Source: CAYQAJ01 sp964415245
GTDB lineage: Bacteria; Planctomycetota; Planctomycetia; Pirellulales; Pirellulaceae
Length of the DNA stretch: 36,855 nucleotides
NCBI GenBank assembly: GCA_964415245.1
Contig: CAYQAJ010000018.1
Location: 1-36,855 of the forward strand
Direction of reading: 5' to 3'
This document shows positions 1 to 11,291 of this stretch, one piece after another. The translations under genes were made by a program, and so were the position numbers. Position 1 is the stretch's first letter, and each line of letters starts with the position of its first letter. The notes under the pieces were generated by a model. The model saw only the letters and a program-made list of their open reading frames with translations. It had not been told where the DNA came from and did no database searches.

Positions 1-200
1 GCGTCGGCGGAACGTCCGCGTCGCGACAGTGACACAGGAGCGGTGCGGGCGAAGAAACATCAAGCGCTGTTTTCGCCCCGGAAGCCGGAATTCCGAAGAT
101 TCTGAGGGCGGTTTAGGGACGCCGAAAGCGCGAGGAGCGAAAGAATGCGAACGCGGCGGGCGAGACGCATACGGCCCATTTGCCATACTGGCGGACTCTG

Positions 201-270
201 GTCCTTGCACTCTCGGCAGTGGCGAAAGGTGCTCGCGCGCATGGTAATGAAGAGGGTTCGGCACGGGGAG
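201..270 (+). repeat. Dispersed repeat, copy 1
   Basis: About 70 bases beginning GTCCTTG and ending ACGGGGAG match 12143-12212 at roughly 80% by eye, including the blocks CTCTCGGCAGT, GCGAAA and ATGAAGAGGGTT. Both copies lie in the same orientation in gene-free DNA; the second sits among insertion-sequence debris, so this is probably a mobile-element relic. Confidence 0.6.
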
Positions 271-335
271 GAACGCCGTCTGCCCGACGCTGCCGGACGG
301 TTTTGGGGCACCATCGGCAAAAATGCGCAGAAGAA

Positions 336-364
336 TTGACAGGAACGGAGCGGGCGCTTACGCT
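336..364 (+). promoter_or_regulatory. Possible sigma-70 promoter (weak)
   Basis: A perfect TTGACA lies at 336-341, followed after 17 bases by TACGCT at 359-364, which matches the -10 consensus at only three positions. It stands just upstream of the small secreted protein at 412. Confidence 0.25.
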
Positions 365-411
365 AAGACGTTATGAAGGTCGTCTCCTCTGCCTGGTTTC
401 GCGGGCCTCAC

Positions 412-822
412 ATGGATCATCTGCGGCGACTCCCCGTGTTTTTGTTGGGAGCCGGGGCTGGGTTCGTGTTGTTGGCCGCGACCGCGAAGCCGGTTTCGGC
501 GACGTGCGGTGATTGGCTGGACCGCTCGACGATGCACAGCGCCGACCCGTTCAGCGGCATCGACGACGCACCTGCGCTGGTCACAGCGGTCCCAGATCGA
601 CCATCGCCTTGTCCGTGCCAAGGACCTCATTGCCATCAGGCTCCCCAGGCGCCCGCATCACCAGCCCCAACTATCACATCGCCGAATCCCAAGGACTACG
701 GATTTCAGTCGCACGAGGGAGAAGGCTTTCTCGCCGATCTCAGGGTCGCGTTTCTGTCCGACCCTTCTTTTGACGTCTCGGCGGGTCATCCGCGCCGAAT
801 TGACCGTCCGCCGCGTTCGTAG
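412..822 (+). CDS. Small secreted Cys-containing protein, planctomycete type
   Basis: A 136-residue product. Starting at ATG 412 gives a clean signal peptide: a basic start (MDHLRRLP), a hydrophobic stretch, then a likely cleavage after PVSA, leaving a mature end TCGDWL. An in-frame ATG at 373 would add 13 residues in front and spoil the signal, so 412 is preferred, although neither start has a good ribosome-binding site. The middle holds a Cys/His cluster (SPCPCQGPHCHQAP) and a Pro-rich stretch; the end reads IDRPPRS. The CGDWL, GPHC and DRPPR pattern is one I associate with short exported proteins of unknown function in planctomycetes. The Cys/His cluster might bind metal or form disulfides. 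The stop codon lies in the loop of a 12-bp inverted repeat. Confidence 0.65.
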   Translation: MDHLRRLPVFLLGAGAGFVLLAATAKPVSATCGDWLDRSTMHSADPFSGIDDAPALVTAVPDRPSPCPCQGPHCHQAPQAPASPAPTITSPNPKDYGFQSHEGEGFLADLRVAFLSDPSFDVSAGHPRRIDRPPRS

Positions 823-836
823 TTCGGTCAATTCGG
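795..836 (+). terminator. Stem-loop spanning the stop codon
   Basis: Positions 795-806 (CCGAATTGACCG) and 825-836 are a perfect 12-bp inverted repeat with an 18-base loop that contains the TAG stop at 820-822. No T-run follows, so this is either a non-canonical terminator or an mRNA-stabilising hairpin. Confidence 0.45.
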
Positions 837-1171
837 GAAGCGCGTCGACGACGTTCGTTTGTGTCGTGAGGCCATCGCGCTGCGCATTCGTGCGCGCCGG
901 CATTTTCGGCCGTGGGTGAGTCCTGCGCGTGGTTGGCATTCGATCCGCCGATCTGACGAAGTGACAGTGCGTCCTTTTGCCGCGCTATCGCCGCCGTTGC
1001 ATCGGGCGGTATGCCGCGGATCGTCGCGTGCTTCCCGTGGGAGCAAATGCCCCAGCGCCTCGCGCTGCGCGCATCGCTCGATCCACGAGTCCCCTAGCGA
1101 TTGATGGCGACCGTTCGTGAGGTCGCTGGTTTGCCGATTCGGCTTTATTTATTCAACTGTGGAGGTTCATT
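823..1171. other. Intergenic leader of the redox operon
   Basis: No convincing gene is seen. A short hairpin (GCGACC at 1107-1112 with GGTCGC at 1121-1126) lies about 45 bases before the next start, and an AT-richer patch (TTTATTTATTCAA, about 1144-1156) precedes the GGAGG ribosome-binding site at 1161. The promoter of the following gene cluster should be here, but no confident -35/-10 pair was found. Confidence 0.5.
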
Positions 1172-1768
1172 GTGACAACTGCTGCTGCCTGCTCGATCAG
1201 TCGAGCCGATCACAAAATGAGCTGGATGGAGAAGCTCAACGGCCCGTGGCACAAATACGCGCTGTGGACATACACGGCGATCGTGTTGGCTCACTGGGCG
1301 GAACACCTGGCGCAAACGACGCAAATCTATCTGCTCGGCTGGCCCGTGCCGGAAGCGCGCGGCGTAGTGGGTTTGTGGATTCCGTGGGTGGTCACGTCGG
1401 AGACGCTGCACTACGGCTATGCCCTGGTGATGCTGGTCTCGTTCTGGATTCTGCGGAAGGGATTCGTGGGCCAATCGTACAAGTGGTGGATGGTCGCGTT
1501 CTGGATTCAGTTCTGGCATCACATCGAACACGCCCTGTTGCAGGGCCAGGCGATCTTCCATCACAACCTGTTTGGCTCGCCGGTGCCGGTGAGCCTGGTG
1601 CAACTCGTGGTTCCTCGCGTGGAGCTGCATCTGTTCTACAACACGATCGTTTTCATCCCGATGTGCATCGCCATGTTTTATCACATGTTCCCACTGCCGG
1701 GCGAAGCGCCGCATCAGGGTTGCACGTGTGCCTGGCGGCCGCGACGGGCACGCATGGCGAGCGCCTGA
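1172..1768 (+). CDS. His-rich integral membrane protein, unknown function
   Basis: A 198-residue protein starting at GTG 1172, chosen because a GGAGG sits at 1161-1165 just upstream. It has about four to five hydrophobic segments. Histidines cluster in or next to them: AHWAEHLAQ, ETLHYGY, FWHHIEHALL, IFHHN, ELHLFYN and FYHMFPL. Such repeated intramembrane His/Glu sets are typical of metal, heme or di-metal sites in membrane proteins, but the fold is not recognised. The C-terminus (HQGCTCAWRPRR) adds two Cys and is basic. It is the first gene of a co-directional set that includes a membrane polyferredoxin and an RnfD-like protein, which suggests an envelope redox or copper role. Function is unknown; alternatives are a fatty-acid-desaturase-like fold or a metal permease. 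Confidence 0.8.
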   Translation: MTTAAACSISRADHKMSWMEKLNGPWHKYALWTYTAIVLAHWAEHLAQTTQIYLLGWPVPEARGVVGLWIPWVVTSETLHYGYALVMLVSFWILRKGFVGQSYKWWMVAFWIQFWHHIEHALLQGQAIFHHNLFGSPVPVSLVQLVVPRVELHLFYNTIVFIPMCIAMFYHMFPLPGEAPHQGCTCAWRPRRARMASA

Positions 1769-1886
1769 CGTACTGGCATCAAGAGTCCGATTGAGAAAAG
1801 GGGCGATGGGCGAGTCGCATCGACGTGCAACGGCGTTCGACGGCTTGTCCGTAGAATCGAATTCGACGAATCAGCAAAGGTGAAGC

Positions 1887-2180
1887 ATGAATCTCATTCG
1901 TTCCATCATGTCCGTGTTCCTGTTGGCTCTGCTGGGACTTTCGGTCGCCGGCTGGATTTGGGCCGGCGGCCAGCCGACGCCCAAAATGGAGGGAGCCCGC
2001 CTCGTGCTAGCCATTTGCGGCCTGTCCTCGATTGGCTGCATGTGGCTATTGTGGGCCGCAAAACCGGGGAGAGTCGGCGACGAGGTGGCGGGGCAGATGC
2101 AAAACGCCCCGTCCGGTGCCGCGCCGAAGGAACAGGCCCCCGAATCGCGTAAGAAGCCGAACCGAGTTGAGGTAGCGTGA
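1887..2180 (+). CDS. Small two-helix membrane protein
   Basis: A 97-residue protein from ATG 1887 with an AAAGGTGA ribosome-binding site about 8 bases upstream. It has two hydrophobic helices (about residues 5-27 and 40-58) joined by a short loop, and a polar, charged, probably cytoplasmic tail ending PNRVEVA. No catalytic or binding motif is visible. It lies 118 bases after the His-rich membrane protein and 153 bases before a lipoprotein gene, on the same strand. It could be an accessory or assembly subunit of the membrane redox complex suggested by the later genes, in the way small single- or two-helix subunits accompany oxidases, but nothing in the sequence proves this. Confidence 0.7.
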   Translation: MNLIRSIMSVFLLALLGLSVAGWIWAGGQPTPKMEGARLVLAICGLSSIGCMWLLWAAKPGRVGDEVAGQMQNAPSGAAPKEQAPESRKKPNRVEVA

Positions 2181-2333
2181 GTCGCGCGTCGGGCAATGTC
2201 CGCTTGCTCGCGGACCCACCTCCGGCTGCGAGTCGGCTCGCGCGTGCGGGTCGGCCGCAGGGGTCCGGACAGGCGGACATGCTCGACGCGTTAATTCCGC
2301 GCGCTTCATTTCGATGGCGAAGGGAGGGTGATT

Positions 2334-2741
2334 ATGGAGAGGCGCATGCTCAGACGTTCGGGTGCCGTACTCGTGTGCGTGTGCGCCGTCGTCGCGATGA
2401 ACGGCGGCTGCAGGCCCGCATCGTCCGATGCGCCTGAAATCCAGATCCAACTGACCCTCCAACCGTCGCCGCCGCAAGTCGGCGACGCGGACGTGTCGCT
2501 CAAAATGACCGACGCCGCCGGTGCGCCGCTGGCGGGAGCGGAAGTGCGCGTGGAGGGCAACATGAACCACGCGGGCATGAAGCCGTCGTTCGCCGATTTG
2601 AAGGAAGTCGAGCCGGGAAAATACTCCGGGACGCTCGACTTCACGATGGGAGGCGATTGGTTCCTGCTCGTGACGGCGAAAACGCCGGACGGAAAGAGCG
2701 TCGAGCGCAAGATCGACGTTCCGGGAGTACAAACGAAGTGA
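2334..2741 (+). CDS. YtkA/FixH-like lipoprotein
   Basis: A 135-residue exported lipoprotein. ATG 2334 is chosen because GGAGG at 2323-2327 is well spaced for it; an in-frame GTG at 2328 would overlap that site. The signal ends in a lipobox-like MNGGC at about residues 22-26. The mature part is one beta-sandwich domain of the YtkA/FixH type: LTLQPSPPQVGDADVSLKMT, then AGAPLAGAEVRVEG, then EPGKYSGTLDFTMGGDW. The short NMNHAGM motif carries Met and His residues suited to Cu(I) or Cu(II) binding, as in several periplasmic copper carriers. Its stop overlaps the GTG start of the polyferredoxin, so the two are probably translationally coupled; FixG-FixH pairing is also known from cbb3 oxidase assembly, which this resembles in outline. 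Confidence 0.8.
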   Translation: MERRMLRRSGAVLVCVCAVVAMNGGCRPASSDAPEIQIQLTLQPSPPQVGDADVSLKMTDAAGAPLAGAEVRVEGNMNHAGMKPSFADLKEVEPGKYSGTLDFTMGGDWFLLVTAKTPDGKSVERKIDVPGVQTK

Positions 2742-4288
2742 CCGCCGTCGCGCCAGAACGTAAGACTTCGCCCGTCCCGGCGAAGCGGCAATCACCGCGG
2801 CAAGCGGCGCGGTTCGATCTGCTGCGCGTGCCGCTGTTGGGGCGGTTTCTGCAGTGGCGCGGATCGCGCGTGGCCATGCAGATTCCCGTGCTCTTGCTCG
2901 GCCTCGTCATGATTGCGCATGCTTTCTGGGGGCCGGAACTTGCCCCGAAAAACCTGGCCACGCTGCTCACGTGGGTCCACTTCCGCGGGTTGGTCGTCGT
3001 GGTGATTTTGCTGGCGGGGAATCTGTTTTGTATGGCGTGCCCGTTCATGTGGCCGCGGGAATTGGCGCGGCGATTGTTTTCGCCACGATGGCGGTGGCCG
3101 CGAGCCTTGCGAAACAAGTGGCCGGCAATCGCCCTGTTCGTTGCGGTTCTGTTCGTATATGAGCTGTTCGACTTGTGGGCCAGTCCATATTGGACCGGCG
3201 TATTGATCGTGGGCTATTTCGCCGCGGCGCTTCTGGTCGACGCGCTGTTTCAACGGGCGTCGTTTTGCAAGTACGTGTGCCCGATCGGGCAGTTCAACTT
3301 TCTCAGCGCGACGATGGCCCCGCTCGAGGTGGCGGTGAGGGATCGGGGCATATGTACCTCGTGCGCGACGAAGGATTGCATTCGTGGGCGGCGGGCGGAA
3401 GTCGCTACGTCGCGCGCGGTGGGAGCGGAGGGACCGTCTTGCGCCGCCGCCGCGATGCAGCTCCCCATCGTACAGCGCGGTTGCGAACTGGCTTTGTTCC
3501 AGCCGCGCAAGGTCGGCAACCTCGATTGCACGTTTTGCCTCGATTGCGTGTATGCCTGCCCGCACGACAACGTGGGCATCCTCGCGCGGCTCCCCGCAGA
3601 GGAGCTGGCGACGGAAGGAACGCGCTCGGGCATTGGCCAGGTGGCCCGGCGATTCGATTTTACGGTGTTGGCCGTCGTGTTTACGTTCGGGGCGCTGTTG
3701 AATGCGTTCGCGATGATTAGCCCGGTGTACGTGGTGGAGCAGTGGATCTCCCGTGTGACGGGCCTGACGGTCGAATGGCCGATTCTGGCCTCGATATTCG
3801 CTTTGGCGTTGGTGTTGGAACCGGCGATCCTGCTGGGAGGGGCTGCGGCGATTACGCGCCGCGTGGCCGGTTCGCGCGACTCGCTGCTGGCGATCGTCAA
3901 AGGTTTTGCCCGCTCGTTGGTGCCCATTGGGTTCGGCATTTGGCTGGCCCATTATGGATTCCACTTCCTGACGGGTTTCCTCACCGTGATCCCAGTCGCG
4001 CAGAATGCCGCACTGCAGTCGTTCGGATATCCGCTGCTAGGCGATCCGATTTGGCAGCTCGGCGGCCTGCCCCAGTCGATCGTGTTCCCGATGGAGATCG
4101 GGATCATGAGCTTGGGATTGGTCGGCTCGTGGATCGTCGCCTGGTCGATCGCCCGAGAACATTCACCCCGCCGCGCCGTGGGGAGCTTCGTGCCGTGGGG
4201 AGTGTTGCATTTGCTGCTGTACGTGTCGGCCGTATGGATCATGACCCAGCCGATGTCGATGCGGGGAACATTTCTGGGGGGAGTTTGA
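2738..4288 (+). CDS. FixG/NapH-like membrane polyferredoxin
   Basis: A 516-residue protein. The start is taken as GTG 2738, which shares GTGA with the stop of the lipoprotein gene; an upstream in-frame start at 2657 would run deep inside that gene. The N-terminal half has several membrane helices with two Cys-Pro motifs typical of the NapH/FixG/RdxA group, FCMACP and FCKYVCP. A cytoplasmic ferredoxin-like part follows with ICTSCATKDC and a classic [4Fe-4S] motif, CTFCLDCVYACP. The C-terminal third is again hydrophobic with at least four helices, longer than in NapH. The family moves electrons between quinol and periplasmic acceptors or supports metal reduction. The gene order lipoprotein-ferredoxin-exported protein-UnbV proteins-RnfD points to an electron path across the inner membrane. 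Confidence 0.88.
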   Translation: MTAVAPERKTSPVPAKRQSPRQAARFDLLRVPLLGRFLQWRGSRVAMQIPVLLLGLVMIAHAFWGPELAPKNLATLLTWVHFRGLVVVVILLAGNLFCMACPFMWPRELARRLFSPRWRWPRALRNKWPAIALFVAVLFVYELFDLWASPYWTGVLIVGYFAAALLVDALFQRASFCKYVCPIGQFNFLSATMAPLEVAVRDRGICTSCATKDCIRGRRAEVATSRAVGAEGPSCAAAAMQLPIVQRGCELALFQPRKVGNLDCTFCLDCVYACPHDNVGILARLPAEELATEGTRSGIGQVARRFDFTVLAVVFTFGALLNAFAMISPVYVVEQWISRVTGLTVEWPILASIFALALVLEPAILLGGAAAITRRVAGSRDSLLAIVKGFARSLVPIGFGIWLAHYGFHFLTGFLTVIPVAQNAALQSFGYPLLGDPIWQLGGLPQSIVFPMEIGIMSLGLVGSWIVAWSIAREHSPRRAVGSFVPWGVLHLLLYVSAVWIMTQPMSMRGTFLGGV

Positions 4289-4292
4289 AATC

Positions 4293-4955
4293 GTGGCTGT
4301 GTACTTGCGACGACTGGCCGTGGGGCTACTGACGTGGATCGGCGTTGTTGCGGTCGTGGCATTGCCGACGGCGTCGGCGCACAAAGGGCCTCCGTTTCCG
4401 ATATTCATGGACAAGCCGCTGGCCGGCTATTCGGTCTCGGTTTGGGCGGACCCCGATATCGGTCTGGCGACTTTTTTCGTGGTCGTGGAGTCGCCGCAAG
4501 GCGGAAAGCCATCCGACGCACCGGGAGTCTCGATGTGGGTTGAGCCCACGAGCGGCCGGCTCGATCGCGTAACGTGCGAGACCAAGCTCAAGCCGCTGGA
4601 TAATCAATTGGAGTTCGAAGCGAGGCCGTACTTCGATCAGGGAGACATGTGGACCGTCGGATTCCGGCTGACCCCTCCCGGCGGCGAAGCGCGGGAAGTA
4701 ACGGTCGAGGTCGAGTCGACACCGCCGGGCAACGGGCCTTGGGATTTTGCGTTCTACATCTTTCCCTTCGTGTTGATCGCCGGTTTATGGGTGTTCGCCA
4801 TGATACGCCGCAAGCGATACCTTCGCGCGCTGGCGGCGCAGGAAGAAGATGAGCCGGAGAGTCCGTTGCCCGAGTCGCCGCCGCGCCAGTCGCCGCCGCG
4901 CGAGGTACCTGCGTATTCGCGGCCAGTCGAAAGCAGGACGAACCGACGGCCATGA
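4293..4955 (+). CDS. Exported, C-terminally anchored protein with predicted N-terminal His
   Basis: A 220-residue protein from GTG 4293, four bases after the polyferredoxin stop. A signal peptide ends LPTASA, so cleavage would leave a mature protein beginning HKGPPFPIF, with histidine as residue 1. A beta-rich domain of about 120 residues follows (YSVSVWADPDIGLATFFVVV, then a segment around VTVEVEST), next a single membrane helix at about residues 150-170 and a Pro/Arg-rich cytoplasmic tail. The topology places the beta domain outside the membrane. An N-terminal His is the hallmark of CopC, PmoB and LPMO copper sites, but no other His is present, so a full histidine brace cannot form within this chain alone. 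Its last codon overlaps the next gene by four bases (ATGA). Confidence 0.75.
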   Translation: MAVYLRRLAVGLLTWIGVVAVVALPTASAHKGPPFPIFMDKPLAGYSVSVWADPDIGLATFFVVVESPQGGKPSDAPGVSMWVEPTSGRLDRVTCETKLKPLDNQLEFEARPYFDQGDMWTVGFRLTPPGGEAREVTVEVESTPPGNGPWDFAFYIFPFVLIAGLWVFAMIRRKRYLRALAAQEEDEPESPLPESPPRQSPPREVPAYSRPVESRTNRRP

Positions 4956-7900
4956 GTGCACCAGCAAGCACAACGCGATTCGTCGTAGTCGGCGTGTCGA
5001 CGGCCGCCGTCGTGGTGGCCGCCTGCGCCGCGTATTGGTGGTTTCAGGGCAGGGGGGCGAAACCGTCCGGCACGGCGAACGACGTCGCCTCGGACGAGGT
5101 CGTCGCCGATTTCTACACGAGCCTCGCCGCGCTCGACGTGGGCGAGAATCAGCTCGCCGCCCAGTGGCTCACTCGCGCCCTGGAGTCGGAACCGCGTGAA
5201 CCCGCGCTGTGGGCAAACCTGGCGGTGGCGCGGATTCGACTGCGGGAAATGGAACGCGCCGCCGAGTCGATCGACAAAGCGTCGGCCTTGGCAAGCGACT
5301 CGAACGAGTTGGCGCTGCTGCGGGCCCAAATGCTCGAGCAATCGGGCGAAATCGAGCAAGCCATTGCGCAGCTTCGCGAGTTGCATCAGGTCTGGCCGGA
5401 GAACGTCGCCGTCACGTATTCGCTGGTCGATTGGTTGGGTCGGATTCGTAGCGATGAGGTGGAGGCGGAGCGGCTCGCGCTGCTTTCCGACATCCTGGCT
5501 CGCGAGCCGCGCAATTTGCGGGCGCGATGTGAGCAGGCGCGAGTCGCCGCGTCGCAACAGCGGGGCGACCAGCTACGCGCCGCATTGGACGCGCTCCTGC
5601 GCGACGGTGGCTACTGGCCCGAAGCTGCGCGCGAGCAATTGGCCGAGGCCGACGCGGCGGCACGGGCGGGCGAATTCCGCCAGGCGGCCGTGTCGCTCAC
5701 GTTCTTTGAAAACCTACTCAAGCCGCACCCACAGTACCAGCAAAGCCTGGCGCAACTCGGGATTCTGCCGGGCGAGCCGGTCGCAACGCCGTTGCGGTCG
5801 TTTGTGCGTCTGCAAATGCCAGCGGTCGCGGCGGCGGACGCCGACGTGAATCTTTCGTTTGATGTGACGGATACCTCGAAAACAGCAGCGCGGCCTGATC
5901 TCGTTCTGATCGTTGCGACTTCAGGAGAGCGAAGCTCGACGCGTGTGACGCTTTCCCAAGGGTCTCTTCGTGCAGGCGAGTCGGCCGCGCTGCCTTTTCC
6001 AGGATCGTCGACTGAGGCGACGCCCGCAAGTATCGGCATCGCCGACCTGAATTACGATTTTCAAGAAGACTTGGTTCTCGTCGGACCCGAGGGCTGCCGC
6101 ATCTTTCTTGGACAGGACGATGGTTCGTTTGTCGCGCAGCAAATCGAGCTACCCGAATTCGCGCAAGCCTGGCGATCGGTCTGGCTGTTCGACGTGGAGG
6201 CGGACGGCGATCTCGACCTTTTGCTCAGCGACCACGAATCGGCGCTCCGCTGGATTCGCAACAACGGCGACATGACGTTCACTGCGATGAGCGAATTCCT
6301 TCCCGTTGAGAAAGTGGTGAGCGTGCGGGCCGTCGACCTCGATGGAGACGGCGACGTCGATGTGGCGACGCTCGACACCTCGGGCAACGTCGGTGTGTGG
6401 CAGAACGAGCGGGGGGGGCAATTCATCGCGGCGCAGCCCCCGTTCGATGGACCACAGCTTGCCCTCGCCGTCGGGGACATCGACCGCGACGGGCAATTCG
6501 ACCTGGTTTCGCTTGCGTCGTCAGGCGAGATTCGCTCCGCGACTTGGAAATCCGACGGCACGTGGTCCGATGCGCCACTGACGACTTGGTCGCCCGCGAA
6601 GTCGCTGGAAAGCGCGAAAGCCGGCGACGCGTTTTTAGCCGTCGCCGATGTGGATAACAACGGCGGAGTCGATCTTGTCACCAGCGCCGCCTACGAAACG
6701 GGAACCTGGCTGCGGACCGCCGATGCTTTGTGGACGCCGCTCGCCGCGGTTCCCGCCATGCACGTAACATCGGTGGCGGACGCGAACGGCGACGGCCTGC
6801 TTGATCTTGTCGGCGTGTCGGAATCGGCGGGGCTGGTGGCCACGAACCGAAGTCAGGCCGGGTACGGATGGCAAGTCATCCAGCCGAAGGCGAACAAGAC
6901 CGCCGAGGGAGACAATCGCATCAATTCGTTCGGCGTCGGCGGCCGCATCGAGGTTCGCGCAGGCAACCTGGTGCAGGCGGCGGCGATCCGTGGGCCGCGT
7001 GTGCACTTCGGTTTGGGGCGGCACAAGCAGGTCGACGTCGCAGGGATCATGTGGCCGAACGGCACTTACCAGGCCGAGTTCGACCTTCACGCGCGTGAGG
7101 ATGTGTTCGCGTATCAGCGCCTCAAGGGGTCGTGCCCTTGGGTCTTTGCCTTCGACGGGCGAGAGTTTCGTTTCGTCAAGGATTTTCTCTGGCGGTCGCC
7201 CTTGGGGCTGCGGATCAATGCGCAGGCGACGGCGGGAGTGGCTCAGACCGAGGATTGGATCGAGATTCCGGGCTCGCAAATGGCCGCCAAAGACGGCCAC
7301 TACCAAGTCCGCATCACCGCCGAACTGTGGGAGACGCACTTCTTCGACCGCGTGGCGCTGCTGGCGGTCGACCATCCAGCCGACGCCGAGGTATTCGTCG
7401 ACGAGCGATTCGTGCCCAAAGCGGCGCCGACACAAAAGGTAATCGTTTCCACGCCTCCCCAGCCGTTTGCCGGCGTAGCCGATCAACGCGGCAACCGGCT
7501 GGACGAAGTGCTTCGCACCGTCGATGGAACGTACGCCGATGACTTCGCCTTGGGCCGATACCAAGGCGTGGCCGAGGAACACTGGATCGAGTTCGAGCTC
7601 CCGGCCGAAGTGGCCGCCGATCGCCGTGTACTGATTGTGGGCAATGGTTGGATTTATCCGACCGACAGTTCGCTCAACGTGGCCATCGGGCAAGGGAGCG
7701 CGACGCGGCCGTTCGGGCTGATTCTCGAACAGCAGGATGCGAGCGGCATTTGGCATACGGTGCGCGACAACCTGGGTTTCCCGGCGGGCAAGAATAAGAT
7801 CGTCGTCATCGAGCTGCCTGCGGGCATCGTGTCGCAGTCGCAAGCCACGTCGCTATCCACGTCGCCTTCCCTTTCGCGCAAGTTTCGCCTGCGGACCAAC

Positions 7901-8484
7901 ATGGAGGTGTACTGGGACTCGCTCGGCTGGAGTTACGCACTCGACGATGTCGAACCCCGGGTGGCCGAGCTACCTCTGAAGATGGCCGAATTGCGGCACC
8001 GCGGTTTCTCGAAACTCATGCCGGTCGATCGGCGCCGACCCGACACGCCCCTCTACGAAGTCGCGAGCACGCAGCAGCAGTGGCTCGACCTGGAAGGCCT
8101 TTACACGCGGTTCGGCGACGTGCGCGAGTTGCTGACCAAAGTCGATGACCGCTACGTCATTATGAACGCGGGCGACGAGCTGGCGTTGGAGTTCGCTGCC
8201 GGCGATGCCCCGCCCGCCGGTTGGCGACGCGACTTTGTGCTGGTCGGCGACGGCTGGGTAAAGGACGGCGATTTTAACACCGCCTTTTCCAAGTGGGTCC
8301 AGCCGCTCCCCTCGCACGCTGACCGCGAATACGCAGGCCCCCTCGTGCCGTTGGAAAGTGACCCCGTTTACCAGCGACACTCGGACGATTGGCGCAATTA
8401 CCACACGCGGTATGTAACGCCCCGCCGTTTTCGGCAGGGTCTCTGGCCGCCCATGGAGCAGCCGACTAGCGGAGAATCCAAGCA

Positions 8485-8488
<4 letters not shown>
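4952..8488 (+). CDS. Large TPR, FG-GAP/VCBS and ASPIC/UnbV envelope protein
   Basis: A 1178-residue protein. Start ATG 4952 overlaps the previous stop. Residues 1-30 form a basic end and one membrane anchor (VVVGVSTAAVVVAACAAYWW). Residues about 50-270 look like TPR repeats (Ala/Leu-rich helices such as LWANLAVARIRLREMERAAE). About 330-640 carry FG-GAP/VCBS propeller blades with calcium-loop motifs: DVEADGDLDLL, DLDGDGDVDVA, DIDRDGQFDLV, DVDNNGGVDLV, DANGDGLLDLV. Near 650-710 comes an ASPIC/UnbV module (INSFGVGGRIEVRAG, VHFGLG). The remaining 460 residues (from CPWVFAFDGREFRFVKDFLW) are an unrecognised, aromatic-rich, beta-looking domain. Probably anchored with the bulk outside the membrane, acting as a scaffold or receptor. 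It is coupled to the next gene, which has a related propeller and UnbV module. Molecular role unknown. Confidence 0.88.
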
Positions 8489-10277
<1,789 letters not shown>

Positions 10278-10281
<4 letters not shown>

Positions 10282-11222
10282 GCGAATTCGACCGCAAACA
10301 GGGCGGTACGGAACGCGGCAACGCCGGCGGCAGTTCCCAGCCGAGCGCGCAGCCGCCGGATTCTGCCGCTGCGCCGCGCGCCGTCAGATGGCCCGAGTTT
10401 CTCAAGGTCGATCAGCGATTCCTGGCGCCGCTGTTGATTACGTGCATCCTGCTGGCGGGTCAGCTTTCGTTCGGCATTCTCGAAAGCTGGCCGAAAACGC
10501 TGCTGGCAATTTTTGCGGCGATGGTGTGCGAGATCGCGCTGGGCAAGTTGATTACCGGGAAGATTCCCCATCTGGCCAGCGCCTACATCACCGGTATCAG
10601 CGTCGGCATTCTGATCCGCTCACCATACTTCTGGCCGTTTGCCGTCTGTTCCGCGATATCGATCACTACGAAGTACGTTCTGCGTTGGCGGAACCGCCAT
10701 CTGTGGAACCCCTCGAACTTCGGTGTGAGCGCGATGTTGTTTCTTTACCCGGCCGCTGTCGCCGGATTGAGCATCCAGTGGGGAAACGTCATCGCGCCGA
10801 TGGTCGTCGTGTGGATCTTGGGATCACTCATCATCGCCAAGGTGAAGCGATTCCATATTTGCCTCACGTACGTCGGCACGTTCGTCGTGCTATCGGCGGT
10901 CCGCAGCCTGATTACCGGGCATCCATTCTGGGCCAGCGTATCGCCGCTCACGGGCCCCATGTATCAGTTGTTCGTGTTCTTCATGATTACCGACCCGCGG
11001 ACGACCGTTAGCAGCAAGCGGGGGCAATGCCTGGTGGTGTTCCTCGTGGCGGTCGTCGAGATGGTATTGCGGCTCAACGAGATCATCTACGCGCCGTTTT
11101 ATGCCTTGTTCCTCGTCGGCCCCGTGGCGCTGGCTATCGAGCTGGGGTGGAAGAAACGCAAGGCCGGGCCCGAGCCATCGGCGCAGAAGCCTGCCGAAAG
11201 CACCGCCGCCGTCAACGCTTGA
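10278..11222 (+). CDS. RnfD/NqrB-like membrane protein
   Basis: A 314-residue protein, start ATG 10278 overlapping the preceding stop. A polar 45-residue N-terminus is followed by eight to ten membrane helices (from LAPLLITCILLAGQLSFGIL to FYALFLVGPVALAIELGW). The motifs NPSNFG and MITDPRTT are characteristic of the NQR2/RnfD/RnfE family, whose RnfD and NqrB members carry a covalently attached FMN and pass electrons across the membrane. No obvious flavinylation motif of the S/T-G-A-T type is visible, so it may lack the covalent flavin or act only as a membrane scaffold. No other Rnf or Nqr subunit is nearby, meaning this is a stand-alone homologue recruited to the FG-GAP/UnbV operon. Last gene of the cluster. 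Confidence 0.85.
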
Positions 11223-11291
11223 CTTTGCATTTGCTCGACTTACTTGTTTCGGTCCGTCTTTGTTCTAGTCTCTCATTTTGGAGTGTTACCC

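Larger units (their letters stand above)
1..411. other. Intergenic region with no convincing gene
   Basis: Short reading frames here are Arg-rich, overlap one another on both strands and have no ribosome-binding site, so none is called. The only structure seen is a dispersed repeat at about 201-270 that recurs near 12143, and a possible weak promoter at 336-364 in front of the next gene. Confidence 0.6.

Noticed and set aside
1117..1794. A 225-codon plus-strand frame overlapping the His-rich membrane protein
   Set aside because: The frame starting at GTG 1172 has the ribosome-binding site and coherent membrane helices; this one has neither.
6635..7843. A 402-codon minus-strand frame, with a similar 412-codon frame at 9040-10278
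   Set aside because: Both are antisense to the FG-GAP/UnbV genes and arise from high GC at third positions.
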